7,141 bases of DNA from [Clostridium] leptum DSM 753 (GTDB lineage Bacteria > Bacillota > Clostridia > Oscillospirales > Acutalibacteraceae), in the NCBI GenBank assembly GCA_000154345.1, contig DS480332.1:1-7141 (forward strand). Direction: 5' to 3'. The translations under genes were made by a program, and so were the position numbers. Under the pieces are notes generated by a model, which was not told the DNA's origin, searched no databases, and saw nothing but the letters and a program-made list of their open reading frames with translations. Of this stretch, positions 1 to 6,103 are shown piece after piece; the stretch's first letter is position 1; each line of letters opens with the position of its first letter.

Positions 1-6
1 TTCCTT

Positions 7-1018
7 TCACTTTGTAATCGTGCCGTCCAAATCCCAGAGGTCTTCCCAGCCCTTGGCGCCTTCCCAGAGGAATACCTGCCCCTTGACCAGACGGCAGTTG
101 CGGTCCACAGTTTTCATAACCTTCATCTCTTTCTCCGTCAGAGGATCCTCCACTGTGCAGCGCAGGTTGCTTACATACTCGTTCTCATAAATGGAGAACG
201 GAATCGGAATCTGCCCTCTCTGAACCGCCCATTTCAGACAGATTACCGCCGGGTGGACGTTGTGAGCCTTCGCGATCTCTACCACCTCGGGCACCTGAAT
301 ATCCGCCACGTCCTCCGCCGTCTTATCCCGTTCAGGCCTTGTCGGGGAACCAATGGGACAGAAACCGATTGGCTGGATGCCCTGTCCTACGCAGTAATCA
401 AACAGCTCCTGCTGCTGGAAGCACGGATGCAGCTCCATCTCGATAAGAACCGGCTTGATCTCGCACAGCGGCAGCACCGCTTCCAGCTTCGCCACCGTCA
501 TGTTGACATGCCGATATTCCTCGCCAGCCCCATCTTTTGAATCCGCTCCAGCTGCCTCCAGGTCGCCATAAACTCCTCTACAGAAAACGGCCTCGAATCC
601 GGGTTCCGGCGTCTCCGTCACACCCCGGCGCGTGATAATTCGGAAATGGCCAATGGAGAAAATAAGTATCCACATAATCCAGCTTTAAGTCCTTTAAGGT
701 CTTCGCCAGAGAAAGCAGAACGTCTCCCCTTCCGTGCATATCGTTCCACACCTTTGACGTGATGTGAAGCTCTTCCCTTTTCACCAGACCGTTCCGAAAC
801 GCTTTTTCAAACACCTCCCCGATCTGGTCTTCGTTCTGATACACCGACGCGCAGTCAAACAGCCGGTAGCCGCACTGGATCGCCCCGTAAACCGCGTTCG
901 AAATTTCCTCCGCGCTAAAACGGTCGGAACCAAAGGTCCCCATCCCGATACATGGGATTTCCTCTCCCGTATACAGCCTGTGCTTCGGCACCTTCGCCGG
1001 ATCAATGAATTTGCTCAT
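7..1018 (-). pseudogene. Aldo/keto reductase, complete but with two apparent -1 frameshifts
   Basis: The gene encodes an NAD(P)H-dependent aldo/keto reductase of about 337 residues once two frame breaks are repaired. The start at 1018 (MSKFIDPAKVP) has a GGAGAG site at 1025-1030; a longer in-frame TTG start at 1171 lacks support. The first segment carries the family's catalytic tetrad: D55, Y60, K89 (ITSKVWND) and H122 (LHWPFP). After CDGDA the frame slips near 608. A third frame, coding DSRPFSVEEFMATWRQLERI and then GMS, continues to about 505. There the frame slips again and resumes at NMTVAKLEAVLPLCEIKPV, running to a TGA at 7-9. Both breaks are explained by one missing base, and the protein reads smoothly either side. 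It could be a recent pseudogene or carry sequencing errors. The substrate is unknown; next to a polyol pathway an aldose/alditol interconversion is plausible. The reductase family is confident; the functional state is not. Confidence -1.
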
Positions 1019-1285
1019 CCTCTTCTCTCCTATCTGTTTTATTTCTTCTAACTTTACTTTGCTTTTACCAAATTTAGATACGGTCATCTCTTGCTTTCCG
1101 CATTCAGCCTTATTTTGATCTTCTCTAACAGAAGCTGATTCAAGCTGTCCTATCAAGGCGTTTTCCCCCAATCTTGGTTAAGCCAATTTTTATCCATTTC
1201 AGGAAACCGCCGGCGAAGCCTCTGATTATTCTAGGTTTCTCCGCTCTTTAGGCCGCTTTTATCGTTCCTGCCCCGTATCTCCCCG
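1019..1285. other. Intergenic region between PfkB kinase and reductase
   Basis: This 267-bp gap holds no convincing gene. I found no clear rho-independent terminator after the PfkB kinase: the GC-rich inverted stretch around 1200-1230 lacks a T run on the minus strand. A TTGATA hexamer on the minus strand (1151-1156) has no good -10 at normal spacing. The gap contains a 16-bp stretch (1143-1158) that also occurs upstream of the FGGY kinase. No GAAACGTTTC operator is present, so the reductase may be read through from the operon or have its own promoter. Confidence -1.
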
Positions 1286-2218
1286 CTATTTTATTTTCTT
1301 AACTGCCGTCAAGGGAAGAACCCGGTCAAGATCTTCCTGTTCAAAATGTCCTGTCTGCATTGTCAAAGCGTTCGCGGTGGAAACCGCCGTCGCCAAACGC
1401 AGCATTTCCTCTGGCCCCTTTCCCCGTGCCATAGCTGCCGCAAATCCAGCTACCATGCTGTCACCGCAGCCCACGGTATTCACTACTGGAATGTCCGGGG
1501 TGATCCCCTGGAAGATTCCTTCTTCGCAGGCCATAACCGAGCCATCCTTTCCTAAGGACACCACCACATAAGGAATCCCGGATTGGTGCAGCTCCCAAGC
1601 GGCGTCGATGACCTCCTGCCGGGATTGAACTCTTCTTCCCAAAAGCTGTCCAATCTCATCCGTGTTCGGCTTAATCATCGTGGGCTTTGCCTTTACGGTC
1701 TCCGCCAGCAAAGCTCCGCTGGTATCCACAATTACTGGAATCCCCCCCTGTTTCGCCAAGGAAACCAATTTTCCGTAAAAATCCACTTCCACGCCGGCAG
1801 GAACGCTGCCGGAAATTGTTACTACCTGGGAATTTGGCAAAGTCTCTCGGTATCCGCTCAAGAACTCATCACATTCCGCATGGGTGACCGGTGCTCCCGG
1901 CTCTAAAAATTCCGTATGCCTTCCTGTTGAAAGCTCCCGGATATTGATACAGGAACGGGTTTCCGCCTGAATACGGGTAAATCCAGCCCGGATTCCCTGC
2001 GCTTCCAGCAGGCTGGACACATAGCTTCCATTAAACCCGCCGGCAAAGCCGAGGGCAGATACCTTTTCTCCCAGCAGATAAGCTACCTTAGATACATTCA
2101 GGCCCTTGCCGCCCGCTGTGTTGCTTACCTTTTTTACCCGCATTACGGTGTAATCCTCCAGCTTTTCCACTAGGTACAACTTATCCACCGAGGTATTCAG
2201 CGTTACTGTTGTGATCAT
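1286..2218 (-). CDS. PfkB-family ketohexose-phosphate kinase (tagatose-6-P kinase / 1-phosphofructokinase type)
   Basis: This 310-residue PfkB-family kinase is predicted to phosphorylate a ketohexose monophosphate to the 1,6-bisphosphate using ATP in the cytoplasm. Visible features are the N-terminal MITTVTLNTSVDK strand with substrate Asp D12, the GGKGLNVSK motif (36-44), SGSVPAG (136-142), KPN (183-185), and the C-terminal NTVGCGDSMVAGF block with catalytic Asp D253. TGHFEQEDLD near the end is typical of the LacC/FruK branch. T9 replaces the usual Pro of LNP. I chose the ATG at 2218 because MITTVTLN matches family N-termini and a weak GAGGCGG ribosome site lies 5 bp upstream. An ATG at 2236 would add six residues and overlap the dehydrogenase by 8 bp. 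Context after a GatD-like dehydrogenase favours tagatose 6-phosphate as substrate, but fructose 1-phosphate or fructose 6-phosphate cannot be excluded. Confidence -1.
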   Translation of the reverse strand: MITTVTLNTSVDKLYLVEKLEDYTVMRVKKVSNTAGGKGLNVSKVAYLLGEKVSALGFAGGFNGSYVSSLLEAQGIRAGFTRIQAETRSCINIRELSTGRHTEFLEPGAPVTHAECDEFLSGYRETLPNSQVVTISGSVPAGVEVDFYGKLVSLAKQGGIPVIVDTSGALLAETVKAKPTMIKPNTDEIGQLLGRRVQSRQEVIDAAWELHQSGIPYVVVSLGKDGSVMACEEGIFQGITPDIPVVNTVGCGDSMVAGFAAAMARGKGPEEMLRLATAVSTANALTMQTGHFEQEDLDRVLPLTAVKKIK

Positions 2219-2228
2219 AGAAACCGCC

Positions 2229-3275
2229 TCACTCATTTACCAGCATAATTTTTCCCTTTACCTCGCCGGGAATTTTATAAAGCGCAAAAGCCTCTTGGGC
2301 CCGGCTCATAGGAAATGTTTTATAGGTCAGCTCCCGGTCGAACTTTAGCTGGCCTGTAGCGAAATAATGAGCAGTCAGCTCCCATTCCTTTCCTGGGAAC
2401 GGGGAAGAATAGCTCATCCAAGAGCCGGTAAGCTTAAACTCCTTCCGGTTCATGTTTTCCCAGAGCTTCGGCGTAAAGGTCATATCCACATGAGGCGTGC
2501 CGATAAAGCAAACCTTAGCCTTATTGCCCGCCAGCTCAAAGCCCATCTGCATTGTCACTGGGTTTCCCGCGGTCTCAAAAACATAATCAAAGCCCTTGCC
2601 CTCCGTCAGCTCCAAGGCCTGTTTTTGATAGCCTTCCTCCTTAGAATTGATCACCGCGTCGGCGCCCAAACGTTTGGCCAGATCCAAACGGGAATCCAAA
2701 ATATCAAAAACCACCACCTGCTTGGCGCCGAAAATCTTTGCCCACTGAGCGGTAAACAGGCCGATGGTTCCGCCGCCCAGGATCGCCACATTACCGCCGC
2801 CCTGATAGTCATTGCAGAGCAAGCCGTGCAAGGCTACGGTAGACGGCTCGAACATAGCGGCCTGCTCATAGGGGATGGAGCTGTCGTATTTTACCGCGTT
2901 TTGTTCCGGCAGCACAACATATTCCGCAAAGCTTCCCTGCTCCCGGGAGCCGATAAAGCTGTAGTGCTTGCACAGAGAAAAGTTTCCATTCTGGCAGTCA
3001 TCGCATTTCATACACGGCAGAAGGGGCGCTCCGGACACGGTATCTCCCACCTTAAGCTTGGTTACGCCTTCCCCCACCTCTACTACATCGCCGGAAAACT
3101 CGTGGCCCAGCACAACGGGATAGAAATGGGCTCCATGGTGAAGCACCCGAGGCACATCGGAACCGCAGATTCCGGTAGCCCCGACTTTCACCTTGACCGT
3201 ACCAGGCGTTACCTCAGGAGTGGGATAATCATCATATCTGAGATCTTCGTTGCCATACAAAACTGCTGCTTTCAT
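2229..3275 (-). CDS. gatD: GatD-like hexitol-phosphate dehydrogenase (galactitol-1-phosphate 5-dehydrogenase family)
   Basis: This 348-residue zinc medium-chain dehydrogenase would oxidise galactitol 1-phosphate (L-galactitol 6-phosphate) to D-tagatose 6-phosphate. It resembles E. coli GatD over its whole length, including GAHFYPVVLGHEFSG (48-62), PLLPCMKCDDC followed by YSFIGSREQG, and GSWMSYSSPFPGKEWE. Catalytic zinc ligands are C37, H58, E59 and probably E143; structural zinc cysteines are C88, C91, C94 and C102. The Rossmann motif GGGTIG (167-172) and the acidic D191 at the end of the next strand point to NAD+. Its ATG directly follows the TAA of the FGGY kinase, with an AAGGAGG ribosome site (3284-3290) inside that gene, so the two are translated together. 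The family is confident; the exact hexitol phosphate is inferred from similarity recalled from memory, and sorbitol 6-phosphate or another polyol phosphate remains possible. Confidence -1.
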   Translation of the reverse strand: MKAAVLYGNEDLRYDDYPTPEVTPGTVKVKVGATGICGSDVPRVLHHGAHFYPVVLGHEFSGDVVEVGEGVTKLKVGDTVSGAPLLPCMKCDDCQNGNFSLCKHYSFIGSREQGSFAEYVVLPEQNAVKYDSSIPYEQAAMFEPSTVALHGLLCNDYQGGGNVAILGGGTIGLFTAQWAKIFGAKQVVVFDILDSRLDLAKRLGADAVINSKEEGYQKQALELTEGKGFDYVFETAGNPVTMQMGFELAGNKAKVCFIGTPHVDMTFTPKLWENMNRKEFKLTGSWMSYSSPFPGKEWELTAHYFATGQLKFDRELTYKTFPMSRAQEAFALYKIPGEVKGKIMLVNE

Positions 3276-4793
3276 TTATTGTTCCTCCTTATCGCTCATC
3301 ATAGGCTTCAGGTTTTCATACAGGTACCGGTATTGCCGGTAGGCTTCCTCATAGATTGGACGGTTTTCCTCGGCAGGCTTATGAGACCGGCGAATCGTCA
3401 CAGTACGGCTTACCGCCTCCTCAAAGCTTTGGTAAAGCCCCGCGCCTACGCCAGCTAAAATAGCGGCTCCCAGCGCTCCCGCGGTATCCGAACCGGGAAC
3501 CAGGATTTCCTTTCCAGTAATATCCGCCTTCATCTGCGTCCACAGCCTGCTATTGGCGGCGCCGCCCTGGGCCCTCAGCTGGCTGACCCGCACGCCAGCC
3601 TCTTCAGCAACCTGCAGATTATGCCGCAAGGAAAAGCCTACGCCCTCCATGGCAGCACGGATCATATGCCCTCTTGTTTTGGAATAATCCAATCCGAAGA
3701 ACACTCCCTTTGCCCTGGGGTTCCAAATGGGAGAACGTTCTCCCGCCATATAGGGCAGAAATACTACGCCATCCGCACCGGGAGAAACCATTTCCGCCTC
3801 CCGGTCCAGCTCATACAACTGTGAAGTGCCGTTTTTCTCCGCCTGCATCCTGGCCGCGGCGCCAAGCTCCTGGGAGATCCAGCGCATCACGCCGCCGCCA
3901 CCCACAGAGCCGCCTTGCAAAAGCCAGGTGCCCGGCACCACGTGATGACTCAAAATCAGCCTGGGATCTGAATGAAAGCTCTCCATGCAGATACTCATTC
4001 CCCCGGCCTGGCCGCCTTGCTCCTGAGTCTCTCCGTCTCTAATGACGCCGGCCCCTAAAGTACCGCAGGCAGCGTCCAAGCCCCCCGCGGCCACGGGAAC
4101 CCCCTCCAGCAAACCGGTTTCCTCCGATGCCCTGGCGGTTACCGTTCCTACAATTTCGTGGCAGTCAAACAGCTTCGGCAGCTTTTGGGGATCGATCCCC
4201 ATTCTGCTGCACATGGAAAGATCCCACTCTCCCTTTTGAATATCATAGCACTGGAGCCCATAGCCCTGGGAGCGGTCCTGGGTAAACTCCCCTGTCAGCC
4301 GGTAGGCAATAAAGCTGTTGGACTGTAAAAACTGATAGGTATGTTCATAAATTTCAGGATGATACTTTTGAAACCATAAAATCTTAGGTAAAGTATACGC
4401 GGCCTGCAAAGGGTTTCCGCACAGGTCGAAAATTTCCTTTTCAGGGATTCGATTTTTCAATTCCCGGCAGATTCCTTCCGCCCGAGTGTCAAACCAAATC
4501 GGTGTCGGATGCAGTACTTGACCTTCACGGTCCATAGGAATCGCGGACCAGCTTTGGCCGTCGATTCCTACTGCGCGGACTTCCTCCAAAGGAATTCCTT
4601 GCTGCCCAATCCGCTGAATGGAAGCACACACTGCTTTCCACCAGTCATCCGGGTTTTGCTCCGCCCATCCCGGCTGGGGGTAAAACACTTCATATTCCTC
4701 GCTGCACTGGGCTGCGACCTGGCCATCCAGCGTAAACACCGCAGCCTTGCATGCCGAGGTTCCGATATCTATGCCAAGTAATAAGTCAGCCAT
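3276..4793 (-). CDS. FGGY-family carbohydrate kinase, xylulokinase-like, substrate probably a polyol or ketose
   Basis: This 505-residue FGGY kinase transfers ATP phosphate to a sugar or polyol. The N-terminal half shows the phosphate loop GIDIGTSACK (7-16), PGWAEQNPDDWW (41-52), GIDGQSWSA (76-84) and IWFDTRA (99-105). GGLDAACG (237-244) holds the likely catalytic base D240. The C-terminal half shows LPYMAGERSP (346-355), AKGVFFGL (361-368) and AQGGAANSRLWTQMKADITG (408-427). Length and order match xylulokinases, but the substrate segment differs: E. coli XylB has GIAGQMHG where this protein has GIDGQSWS, and the ATP-side GTSG motif is replaced by GQAGG (261-265). Xylulose is therefore doubtful. 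As first gene of an operon with a GatD-like dehydrogenase, I infer a hexitol (perhaps galactitol) kinase. Alternatives are a ketose or pentitol. The ATG at 4793 has AAAGGAGGG at 4799-4807. Automated annotation would probably call it xylB. Confidence -1.
   Translation of the reverse strand: MADLLLGIDIGTSACKAAVFTLDGQVAAQCSEEYEVFYPQPGWAEQNPDDWWKAVCASIQRIGQQGIPLEEVRAVGIDGQSWSAIPMDREGQVLHPTPIWFDTRAEGICRELKNRIPEKEIFDLCGNPLQAAYTLPKILWFQKYHPEIYEHTYQFLQSNSFIAYRLTGEFTQDRSQGYGLQCYDIQKGEWDLSMCSRMGIDPQKLPKLFDCHEIVGTVTARASEETGLLEGVPVAAGGLDAACGTLGAGVIRDGETQEQGGQAGGMSICMESFHSDPRLILSHHVVPGTWLLQGGSVGGGGVMRWISQELGAAARMQAEKNGTSQLYELDREAEMVSPGADGVVFLPYMAGERSPIWNPRAKGVFFGLDYSKTRGHMIRAAMEGVGFSLRHNLQVAEEAGVRVSQLRAQGGAANSRLWTQMKADITGKEILVPGSDTAGALGAAILAGVGAGLYQSFEEAVSRTVTIRRSHKPAEENRPIYEEAYRQYRYLYENLKPMMSDKEEQ
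3284..3290 (-). promoter_or_regulatory. Ribosome binding site for the GatD-like gene, inside the kinase 3' end
   Basis: AAGGAGG on the minus strand lies within the last codons of the FGGY kinase (DKEEQ), 8 bp before the dehydrogenase ATG at 3275. With the kinase stop codon touching that ATG, it shows tight translational coupling and fixes the dehydrogenase start. Confidence -1.
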
Positions 4794-4815
4794 GGATACC
4801 CTCCTTTATTCTGAA

Positions 4816-4846
4816 AATATAAGAAACGTTTCGCTTTTGATCGCAA
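4816..4846 (-). promoter_or_regulatory. Candidate promoter for the kinase-dehydrogenase-kinase operon
   Basis: On the minus strand a TTGCGA -35-like element (4841-4846, four of six consensus bases) and a TATATT -10 (4816-4821, five of six) are 19 bp apart, with the operator core in the spacer. Transcription would begin near 4809, about 16 bp before the kinase ATG. The spacing is long and the -35 weak, so this is tentative. The operator overlap is the main support. Confidence -1.
4823..4832. promoter_or_regulatory. LacI-family operator core upstream of the FGGY kinase
   Basis: GAAACGTTTC is a perfect 10-bp palindrome with a central CG, identical to the core of the longer operator upstream of the aldolase. 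The symmetry stops at the core here, so it may be a weaker site. It lies 30 bp upstream of the kinase ATG, within a candidate promoter spacer, where a bound LacI-family repressor would block RNA polymerase. The neighbouring regulator at 4936-5940 is the obvious ligand; a CcpA- or Cra-like global regulator is an alternative. Confidence -1.
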
Positions 4847-4849
4847 AGC

Positions 4850-4875
4850 TGAGCTGTCCTATAAAAGACAGCTCA
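4850..4875. repeat. 9-bp perfect inverted repeat between regulator and kinase
   Basis: The arms TGAGCTGTC / GACAGCTCA (4850-4858 and 4867-4875) are perfectly complementary around an 8-bp spacer. No T run follows on either strand, so it is not an ordinary rho-independent terminator. It lies upstream of the candidate kinase promoter, so it may be a binding site for a second regulator or an mRNA hairpin in read-through transcripts from lacI. Part of it recurs upstream of the reductase gene. Confidence -1.
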
Positions 4876-4898
4876 AATGAATTCTAAACAAAGCCAGC

Positions 4899-4957
4899 AA
4901 AAAAGCTCTGTCCCCAGCATCAAGCGGGCCGTCAGCTATAATATGCGCCGGACAGAG
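4899..4957 (-). terminator. Candidate rho-independent terminator of the LacI-family gene
   Basis: On the minus strand CTCTGTCC (4950-4957) pairs with GGACAGAG (4906-4913), followed by C and six T (4899-4904). The apical region is 36 nt, with a possible inner 4-bp helix GCAT/ATGC (4943-4946 and 4917-4920). The 5' arm lies inside the last lacI codons, since the stop codon is at 4936-4938. The long apical region lowers confidence. Confidence -1.
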
Positions 4958-5940
4958 TCGCCCAGCCTGAGACGAGCATCCAGCACAACTCTCCGGGGCG
5001 GCTTTTTCTCCTGAAGCTGCTCCAAAAGGAGTTGAGCGGCTTTCCTGCCGATTTCCTCGATAGGCTGTTCCGCTATGGTTAAACGCGGCTTGACTACCCG
5101 GGCTAATTCAAAATTATCAAACCCGATCAACGACAACTCTCTGGGAATTTGCAGTCCTCTCTCGTTAAGCGCCAGCATCGCCCCCACTGTCATTTCATAA
5201 TTAGAGACAAAAACGCCGGTAAGCTCTGGATTCCGATCCAGCAGGGTATTCATAGCCTCATGGCCGCCTTCCATTGTATAACCGCCATAAACCACCAGCT
5301 TTTCCTCATAGGGAACCCCGGCCTTTTCCAATGCGCTTCGGTAACCGGAGAGACGTCCCAGTGAGGTAGAAATCTCCCGGGGGCCGGCGATCATCCCTAT
5401 CTTTCTGTGGCCTCTTTCTAAAAAGCACAAGGTACATTCTCTAGCAATTCCCCGGCTGTCCACCATGACCTCCCCTACCTGATTTTCCAAACTGGGTATC
5501 GTCCGGTCTACCAAAACCACTGGAAGCTTTTTATCCAAAGCCGGCTTTAAGCACTTACTGTCGTTTCCCACAGGCATCATAACGATACCATCCACCATCT
5601 TGCTCAGCAAAAATTCGATCGCATCTTTCTGCCGTTCTTCGTCGGTCCGGCTGTCACATACAATAATGCCATAGCCGTTTTGACGTAAAATATCCTCCAA
5701 AACTGTAATCACTGAAGTGATAAAAACATTGCTCAGCTCCGGAATAAGAACGCCGATCGTTTTGGACTTGCTGGTCTTCAGGCTGCGGGCAAACTCGTTT
5801 ACCGTAAAATCCAGCTCTGCAATCGCTTTTTCAATCGCCAGGCGGTTTTTTTCCCTCACTGAACCGCCATTCAAATATTTGGAAATCGTTGCCAAACCCA
5901 GGCCCGTTTTATTCGCGATATCCTTCATCGTTGCCGCCAT
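4936..5940 (-). CDS. LacI-family transcriptional regulator
   Basis: This 334-residue protein is a LacI/GalR-type regulator, most likely a repressor released by a pathway sugar or sugar phosphate. The N-terminal helix-turn-helix is MKDIANKTGLGLATISKYLNGG (5-26). The hinge helix NEFARSLKTSKS (48-59) includes the leucine (L54) that in this family inserts at a central CG step, which fits the GAAACGTTTC operators nearby. From TIGVLIPELSNVF (61-73) the periplasmic-binding-protein-like effector domain follows, ending in the usual LTIAEQP segment. Where most relatives have Ser and Arg in the recognition region, this one has G15 and K21. The start is uncertain: neither the ATG at 5940 nor the one four codons later has a good ribosome site, and an in-frame stop lies upstream. 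It sits between the two transcription units carrying matching operators, so local control is the simplest reading. Confidence -1.
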   Translation of the reverse strand: MAATMKDIANKTGLGLATISKYLNGGSVREKNRLAIEKAIAELDFTVNEFARSLKTSKSKTIGVLIPELSNVFITSVITVLEDILRQNGYGIIVCDSRTDEERQKDAIEFLLSKMVDGIVMMPVGNDSKCLKPALDKKLPVVLVDRTIPSLENQVGEVMVDSRGIARECTLCFLERGHRKIGMIAGPREISTSLGRLSGYRSALEKAGVPYEEKLVVYGGYTMEGGHEAMNTLLDRNPELTGVFVSNYEMTVGAMLALNERGLQIPRELSLIGFDNFELARVVKPRLTIAEQPIEEIGRKAAQLLLEQLQEKKPPRRVVLDARLRLGDSVRRIL

Positions 5941-6059
5941 TCTACATGGGCTTTCGGCGCTTCTTTTTCAGCAAGAAACGCAGCTTATCCCTTCACCTCT
6001 TTTTCATCCTGTTTTTATCCTCTCCAACTGGTTCTCCCTTTCCCATTCCTTTATAGATC
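5941..6059 (-). other. Leader of the LacI-family gene, purine-rich, no clear promoter
   Basis: Between the aldolase terminator and lacI the minus strand is purine-rich. A TATAAA hexamer occurs at 6049-6054, but no -35 element stands at a usual distance, and no GAAACGTTTC operator is present. The regulator may be expressed by read-through from the aldolase promoter or from a weak promoter not recognised here. Confidence -1.
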
Positions 6060-6092
6060 AAAAAAGGCATTCCAACTGAGTCGCTGGAAATG
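6060..6092 (-). terminator. Candidate rho-independent terminator after the aldolase gene
   Basis: On the minus strand CATTTCCA (6085-6092) pairs with TGGAATG (6068-6074), giving seven base pairs and one bulged T around a 10-nt loop. It is followed by CC and a run of six T (6060-6065). It starts 12 bp after the aldolase stop codon. The stem is AT-rich, so some read-through into lacI is likely. Confidence -1.
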
Positions 6093-6103
6093 ATAGGTAT
6101 TTC

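Noticed and set aside
1019..1171. N-terminal extension of the reductase from a TTG at 1171
   Set aside because: The added residues are low-complexity Lys/Glu-rich sequence not seen at this family's N-terminus, and the ATG at 1018 has a proper ribosome site.
1196..1240. GC-rich inverted stretch after the PfkB kinase as a possible operon terminator
   Set aside because: The pairing is imperfect and no T run follows on the minus strand.
2367..3458. Long plus-strand open frame of 363 codons opposite the dehydrogenase and kinase
   Set aside because: It is antisense to two well-supported genes, has no recognisable domain, crosses their boundary and lacks a good ribosome site. It is a shadow frame.
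6001..6045. Possible 17-codon leader peptide before lacI, beginning MGKGEPVGED on the minus strand
   Set aside because: Its ribosome site is too close to the ATG, it carries no attenuator-like codon run, and purine-rich sequence easily gives such short frames.
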